Source: Halonotius pteroides | GTDB lineage: Archaea; Halobacteriota; Halobacteria; Halobacteriales; Haloferacaceae | Direction: 5' to 3' | DNA length: 64,000 nt | Assembly (NCBI RefSeq): GCF_003605635.1 | Contig: NZ_QMDW01000008.1 | Coordinates: 82,023-146,022 of the forward strand | Part shown: positions 59,393 to 64,000 of the stretch, one piece after another | Position numbering within the stretch: the first letter of the stretch is position 1 | How the letters are laid out: each line of letters opens with the position of its first letter | The notes under the pieces: generated by a model | The model's input: only the letters and a program-made list of their open reading frames with translations | Databases searched by the model: none | Told to the model about the DNA's origin: nothing | Translations under genes and position numbers: made by a program

Positions 59393-62389
59393 TTAGCCGC
59401 TGGCTTGGATCGACTGGCCGCCGAGCTGGAGCGGCTGTTCCTCGCTCAGTTGGACATCGACGGCCGTCTCGTCGGCACCGACGACCTGTGCCTCGTCGAC
59501 GCTGGCGGTGCCGGCATAGAAGCCACCGTCATCGGTTGTGGCCTGGAGTCGGTACTCGCTCGTGGCGCGAACGCTGACGTTCGTGTAGCCGTTTTCGGGG
59601 CCGAACTCCTCGTAGCCGGTCGTCGAGTACGGCACCGTCATCTCAAAGTTGCCGTTCTCGTCGGCGGTTGCATACTGGGTGTAGGCAAACTGGTTGCCGC
59701 TGGCCGGGATCTCGACCGGCACCGTGGCGCGTACCTCGCTCCCAGCCGGGGCACCCGAGCCCTCGATGGTCGCCCCGGGCACCTTCTCGAAGGTTTTCAC
59801 CCAGGAGGGTGTGTTGCGAAGCAGGGAGCCGGCCGAGGCGTTGGTCTGCTGTTGGAGTCGGCGGTAGCTGTTGAGATAGTTTCGGCTCGGCGTGTCGCTG
59901 GCCTTGATGAGCCGATAGTGCTCAAGCGCGTCGACGCGTTCGGTTGGGTTGTCACCGATGCCGCCAAGCTGGGCACCGGGGTTCTCCTCGACGTAGGCTT
60001 CGGCCTCCGCAAGCGAGCCAAACGTTTGAGCTCCACCCTCGAAGACCCGAACCTGTGTTTCGCCACCACCTCGGGTCGGAACGGTTCGCTGTTCGGTATC
60101 GAGGACGACGGGTGACGGGTCGACCGCGCTCCCGTGATAGGCGTACAGCCGGATCATCTGGCTCTCGTAGTACTGTTGGGTGCGGAGTCTGACCGGCTGG
60201 AGCTGCTCGCCGCGCTGCTGATAGACAACATCGATGTAATCATCGAAGCTCACATTGTCGTTGAACACCGTCGGCGCGGAGAACTTCGAGTTCGGGTTCG
60301 CCATCTGGGAGTCGACCATGACATATCGCGTTTGACCGTCCTCGCCCATCTTTTCGTTGAGGGCGTCCTCAGCGGCTGTTTCATTCGGTGCAAGCAGGTA
60401 GTTGGCGGCCGCAGTCGCCCCCTGCTGGAACGGGTTGGCGTTCGGGATCCGTTCACCATGGACGGTGATCCAGTGGCCGTAGTCCCACCACGATTGAACG
60501 CCATACGCTCCGTCTGGGTAGTCATAGTCGCCGTCGGCAGGTCGCTCGTAGGTTCCGGTTGGATCCATCGCCTCGGCGTCAGGATTTTCGAGTGTTCCGG
60601 GTGCCGGGGTTTCCTCGTTCATCCACTCTAAGCTATCATCCCAGATTTCAATCGCACCAGGACGATTGCTGTCGGCGCTGCCAGTGTCCCACGCCGCAAC
60701 CGTCGGGAACACAAACGGGGCAACAACGAGGAAGACGATCGTCACCGCGGCCATGACCTGCCAGCCTTCGAGATTCTGTGCGGAATCACGAACCGAGCCG
60801 GCGGTCGCGCGGATATCAAGGAAGTCGGTTGCTTGGGCGATGAAGATCGCGTTGAAGACGGCGACGACGACGGCAAGATAGTAGTTGAACCTGATCTGGG
60901 TGAACGCCGCGGAGATGATGAACGCACCCCAAACGAGAACGTAGAGTTCGGTCGCATCGTAACGATGGCGGAGCGTGGCACCAACGATCAGACCAGTGCT
61001 GATGAGCAAGCCAAGCACCTGCCACGTCGTGCCGAAGATCCCAGCGATCTGGTCGACAACAGGAGAGCCGAGATAGATCAAGCCGACTGTTGTGAGGGCG
61101 GCGGCGACATATCCTGTGTCGCGCGTGTCGTCACTTTTGATCAACGGGCGGGCAAGCATGACGAGAGCTGCGGCGATCGCGGTGAACAGTGCAAGTCGAT
61201 ACTCGCTGTAGATAAACTCGAAGGGGGGATCCTGAGAAAGCGGTGGAGATGCTTCACCGATCGTCCTTGCACCGGCCGTTGCACTGAATCCAATGCGTGC
61301 GAGGAGAGAACCGGTAAGATCAACCACAAATCGAGAGAATGCGACGGCAGAGACAAGAATTAACGCTCCGACAGCAGCCGGGTACCAGCTCCGATCCAGC
61401 TCTCGTGATTCCCACTGTCTGGCGAGATATGCGAGGAAGATCGAACCTAAACCAACTCCTAGCGGAAGAATAACTTGGAGGAGACTGTGGTTGGTTGCCC
61501 CACTAATAGTGAAACTATTCAATGGAACAAACATCAGTATTCCAGTAACCGTCATCGAAACGGCACAGACGAACGCCATCGGTTCCGGCGTCCGGTTGTG
61601 GTACACATCGGTCGTGATTTTGAGCGCAAAAAAAATGCCAGTGAAGCCGACAAGGAGGATACCAGGTGGCCACGCCCACATGTAGAGTGCTGCCGCAACT
61701 CCAGCACCAATGGAGTAGAGGAGTGGCCGACGAAGCGCGTCGAGGTCTCGATCGACGACTAACTCCCAGACTGGTTGGGTTTGTTGGGCAACGGCGATCG
61801 CGGTGACGAAGCCGAATACCCCGAGTGTCTGGAAGAAAACCTCGGCCGCGCTGTGATCGTAGAACCCGACCAAGCTGTATCTGAGAACGGTTCCTGGAAG
61901 GAGTGCGAAAATGGCGAGTCCAACGAGTGCCGGCCACCGACCAGCGAATCTGGCCCCGATGAGGTACGCGGGGATGACAGTCGCCGTAAGGAACACCGGT
62001 GCGGCAACGAGCATGATCAAACCGGCGTACTCGGGTGAGGGATCTCCAAAGCTAGTGAGGAGAATAAACCCGGAGACGAGCTGGTCGTATAGGGTTCCGA
62101 ACTGATCGACGCTCGTCCCCGTTGGATAGTTTGTCATCGGGTCGAACGGCATCGTCGTCGGGAAGTGTTCGAGCAGATAGTTCGTCTGCCGGAAGTGATA
62201 CCACGGGTCGTTGCCGCGGAACGTCACGCCACCGTCAGTTTGGAAGTTCTCCAGTGCGCGGAGCCGGACGGCCAACATGAACGCGATGAGGGCCGCTAAT
62301 ACTGGAATGTGATACACTTGTTTCAACACATCAGCGGGGGAGTCTGCCTGCTTCACACCCCGGAGGTAGTCGAGCACGGCATCTTTCAT
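59393..62389 (-). CDS. aglB: Oligosaccharyltransferase AglB (STT3)
   Basis: A 998-residue STT3 protein: 13 predicted helices in the first half, then a periplasm-like C-terminal domain. The catalytic/loop motifs are RGNDPWYHFRQTNYLLEHFP at about 58-77 (with the DxD-type acidic residue) and WWDYGHW at about 633. It transfers the lipid-linked glycan to Asn in N-x-S/T sites on the outer face of the membrane. C-terminal tail repeats suit a large haloarchaeal AglB. DUF368 is downstream by 4 bp, and a glycosyltransferase is divergent. Confidence 0.95.
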   Translation of the reverse strand: MKDAVLDYLRGVKQADSPADVLKQVYHIPVLAALIAFMLAVRLRALENFQTDGGVTFRGNDPWYHFRQTNYLLEHFPTTMPFDPMTNYPTGTSVDQFGTLYDQLVSGFILLTSFGDPSPEYAGLIMLVAAPVFLTATVIPAYLIGARFAGRWPALVGLAIFALLPGTVLRYSLVGFYDHSAAEVFFQTLGVFGFVTAIAVAQQTQPVWELVVDRDLDALRRPLLYSIGAGVAAALYMWAWPPGILLVGFTGIFFALKITTDVYHNRTPEPMAFVCAVSMTVTGILMFVPLNSFTISGATNHSLLQVILPLGVGLGSIFLAYLARQWESRELDRSWYPAAVGALILVSAVAFSRFVVDLTGSLLARIGFSATAGARTIGEASPPLSQDPPFEFIYSEYRLALFTAIAAALVMLARPLIKSDDTRDTGYVAAALTTVGLIYLGSPVVDQIAGIFGTTWQVLGLLISTGLIVGATLRHRYDATELYVLVWGAFIISAAFTQIRFNYYLAVVVAVFNAIFIAQATDFLDIRATAGSVRDSAQNLEGWQVMAAVTIVFLVVAPFVFPTVAAWDTGSADSNRPGAIEIWDDSLEWMNEETPAPGTLENPDAEAMDPTGTYERPADGDYDYPDGAYGVQSWWDYGHWITVHGERIPNANPFQQGATAAANYLLAPNETAAEDALNEKMGEDGQTRYVMVDSQMANPNSKFSAPTVFNDNVSFDDYIDVVYQQRGEQLQPVRLRTQQYYESQMIRLYAYHGSAVDPSPVVLDTEQRTVPTRGGGETQVRVFEGGAQTFGSLAEAEAYVEENPGAQLGGIGDNPTERVDALEHYRLIKASDTPSRNYLNSYRRLQQQTNASAGSLLRNTPSWVKTFEKVPGATIEGSGAPAGSEVRATVPVEIPASGNQFAYTQYATADENGNFEMTVPYSTTGYEEFGPENGYTNVSVRATSEYRLQATTDDGGFYAGTASVDEAQVVGADETAVDVQLSEEQPLQLGGQSIQASG

Positions 62390-62491
62390 TAGTTTGCCAC
62401 AGTCTCAATCAGTCAATAAGGCTTATGAAAGACAGCTATAGGTCGATGGGGTCGGTAGTTTAATGTAACACTTGGCGTGAGTAATCCGATA

Positions 62492-63463
62492 ATGAAGGTT
62501 TCAGTGGTTATCTGTGTATATTCAATGGATCGGTACAAATCGTTCATCGAGGCGGTAGAAAGTGTTCTTGCACAGACATACGATCCTATTGAGGTGGTGT
62601 TAGTTATCGACGGCAACGAAGATATGTATGATCGCATTGAGGAGCAATTCGGTAAGCGGGCCGACACAGTAATACACTGCAACGAGGAGAACCGAGGGTT
62701 GTCGTACAGTCGTACAAAGGGTGTTGAATTATCTTCTGGTGAGGCAGTTGCGTTCCTTGACGACGACGCAATCGCAAAACCTGATTGGATCGAAACACTG
62801 GTTTTCGCGTACGAACAAACCGATGCAATCGCTGTCGGCGGAAAAATGGTTCCGGAGTGGGTTGCGGGAAAATCTTCGTTTCTTCCAGAGGAGTTTTATT
62901 GGCTTGTGGGTGCAAACTACGAAGAGCGGTTGGAACCGTGGAGCGAAGTACGGAATACACTCGGATCAAATATGTCCTTTCGACGCGAAGTATTTGACAA
63001 AATAGGTGGATTCAATGAAGGAGTAGGACTGACAGCTGACGATCAGATTCAAGCCGAAGAAACAGAGTTTGCAATGCGGATGTACGACACCTTCGCGAAA
63101 GGAATGCTGTACGTTCCAGACGCAATAGTTGCGCACAAAATCTTCGAATATCGAACCAAACCGATGTGGCTGTGCAAGCGAGCATTCTGGCAGGGTTATT
63201 CAAAGCGAGCTATTGAGGAATTAAATTCTGATGAGCCATCAAACGAAGAGGCAGCTTTTTTGCGGCACTTAGCCGATTCAGCGGTACCCAAGCGAATACG
63301 GGGAATAATTTGCGATCCCTCAATAAAAAAGATCCAACAATTGGTGATGCTGGTTGTTTTGACCGCCTGTGTCGGGCTAGGATACGTATACGGGGTTGTT
63401 CGATCATTTGAATCTTGTGACTACCATATACCAAATTTTTTAATAAAATTATTTGATAAATAA
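62492..63463 (+). CDS. Family 2 glycosyltransferase, AglG-like
   Basis: A 323-residue GT-A glycosyltransferase: MKVSVVICVYSMDRYKSFIE, DDDAIAKPDW (nucleotide-sugar and metal site at about 90-99), GSNMSFRREVFDKIGGFNEG and EETEFAMRMY. A single helix lies near the C-terminus (VMLVVLTACVGLGYVY). It resembles AglG of Haloferax, which adds a hexuronic acid to the lipid-linked glycan, but the sugar is inferred. It is strikingly AT-rich, unlike aglB, as seen in variable glycan islands. A GTG five codons upstream is also in frame. Confidence 0.85.
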   Translation: MKVSVVICVYSMDRYKSFIEAVESVLAQTYDPIEVVLVIDGNEDMYDRIEEQFGKRADTVIHCNEENRGLSYSRTKGVELSSGEAVAFLDDDAIAKPDWIETLVFAYEQTDAIAVGGKMVPEWVAGKSSFLPEEFYWLVGANYEERLEPWSEVRNTLGSNMSFRREVFDKIGGFNEGVGLTADDQIQAEETEFAMRMYDTFAKGMLYVPDAIVAHKIFEYRTKPMWLCKRAFWQGYSKRAIEELNSDEPSNEEAAFLRHLADSAVPKRIRGIICDPSIKKIQQLVMLVVLTACVGLGYVYGVVRSFESCDYHIPNFLIKLFDK

Positions 63464-63700
63464 TTCATATCAGATGTCAGTATCTCTCCCGTTTTCGAGG
63501 ATTACGTCTATAATCGCTAGTTGTCCGTTCTCCCGATGACGGTAGCAGCAAGATCGCAGTCTGACATGGTGAGGACGCCGATACGAGAGGAAGAACACTA
63601 TTAACAGTGCTGAAGATCGAAAATAGTCATATATCTGGTTGGTTTCCGCTGTAGCCGTGGATCAGACGGCTCCCAGAACATAGCTGCCGCTCTTCGCCAG

Positions 63701-63722
63701 CCTCGCTTCGCCTGAAGCGAGG
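63701..63722. repeat. Solo hairpin resembling an IS605-group right end
   Basis: CCTCGCTTC-GCCT-GAAGCGAGG, a perfect 9-bp stem, followed by CGGTTCAG. This is the same layout as the right end of element C (CCTCGGGG...CCCCGAGG then CGGTTCAC). It overlaps the stop of the adjacent transposase fragment on the other strand. The stretch 63464-63700 before it is AT-rich and shows no gene. It may be the rest of a miniature element or a terminator. Confidence 0.5.
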
Positions 63723-63726
63723 CGGT

Positions 63727-64000
63727 TCAGCCGAGTCCGTGATCGTACCCTGTCGGGAGTCCTTGCCCGTTCGTCCGATGCTCCTCCTTCCAGCCGAGTT
63801 CATCGTCCAGCACCTGCTCAATCCCGTGGAGGAATGCATCGCCGAACGTGAACGCTACCGGAAGTGCTCGCCCACCACGCCGTGGCTGGGCGAGCACTGC
63901 CCATTGCACCACAAGCCACAACTGCTCCAGCAAGAACCCGACACCCACGTAGAAGAGCCGAATTATCGTCGAAGGCGTCGTTGTCAAAGCACGCGCTTCG
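63727..64000 (-). CDS. Transposase C-terminal part (ISH3-like; 5' end outside window)
   Basis: On the minus strand the frame is open from the window edge (EARALTTTPSTIIRLFYVGV) to TGA at 63727, 90 codons. The segment TTTPSTIIRLFYVGVGFLLE, then QLWLVVQWAVLAQPRRGGRA is typical of the last helix region of haloarchaeal DDE transposases (ISH3-like; NPTVRLLYVxVSLLLQN...ATPRRGGRR). It is probably part of an insertion sequence that starts beyond the window. Whether the gene is complete upstream cannot be seen. Confidence 0.75.
   Translation of the reverse strand, partial: EARALTTTPSTIIRLFYVGVGFLLEQLWLVVQWAVLAQPRRGGRALPVAFTFGDAFLHGIEQVLDDELGWKEEHRTNGQGLPTGYDHGLG

Noticed and set aside
63627..63839. 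A 70-codon minus-strand frame next to the transposase fragment.
   Set aside because: It overlaps the transposase in another frame and has no family features.

Overview
The window is chromosomal DNA of a halophilic archaeon (class Halobacteria). Proteins are strongly acidic. Archaeal or haloarchaeal marker genes are present: ribosomal protein S19e, PDCD5-type DNA-binding protein, SUI1/eIF1, class I lysyl-tRNA synthetase, archaeal UMP kinase, NOG1-type GTPase, HerA-type ATPase and the oligosaccharyltransferase AglB. A Tat lipobox and a PGF-CTERM surface anchor occur, and several genes have a TATA-like box about 25-30 nt before the start codon with no ribosome-binding site. I would not name a genus; the mix of high-GC core genes and many IS605-type elements fits the Halorubraceae and relatives.

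Layout. 1-9.6 kb: housekeeping genes (folate enzyme fragment, NOG1, peroxiredoxin, hisS, PDCD5, S19e), a decayed HEAT-repeat duplicate, and a TumE/TumA-like toxin-antitoxin pair with tandem operators. 9.7-14.1 kb: an AT-rich insert with two sensor histidine kinases and little else. 14.1-40.4 kb: mostly ordinary chromosome (thiL, site-2 protease, MoaE, pyrH-lysS, mutS-mutL, SUI1, an anchored metalloprotease, UspA, NUDIX, SDR, AAA ATPase, mobA, regulators, MBL hydrolases). 40.5-49.4 kb: a mobile-element hot spot. Element A carries an intact TnpB but its DUF2080 accessory gene is split by a miniature element. Element D is an older TnpB element cut in two by element B, a relative of A. Nucleotidyltransferase, isochorismatase, HerA and nadK genes lie between. 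49.4-55.4 kb: an ABC exporter, MazEF-like pair and carB. 55.6-58.3 kb: a vapBC pair whose vapC is split at codon 11 by a complete IS200/IS605 element (C: tnpA + tnpB). 58.4-63.5 kb: N-glycosylation genes, with aglB and a DUF368 (polyprenyl-phosphate transporter family) gene 4 bp apart, then a glycosyltransferase, ending in a transposase fragment.

The most interesting signals are in the TnpB elements. Elements B and C each have a 41-45 codon GTG-started gene whose stop lies directly against the tnpB start, and element A has a DUF2080 gene in the same place. The 3' ends of tnpB A and tnpB B share a hairpin inside the coding sequence with a compensatory base-pair change that is synonymous in both codons, as expected if a guide (omega/re) RNA is cut from the tnpB 3' end. 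Element insertions have disarmed one toxin (vapC), one older tnpB and one accessory gene.
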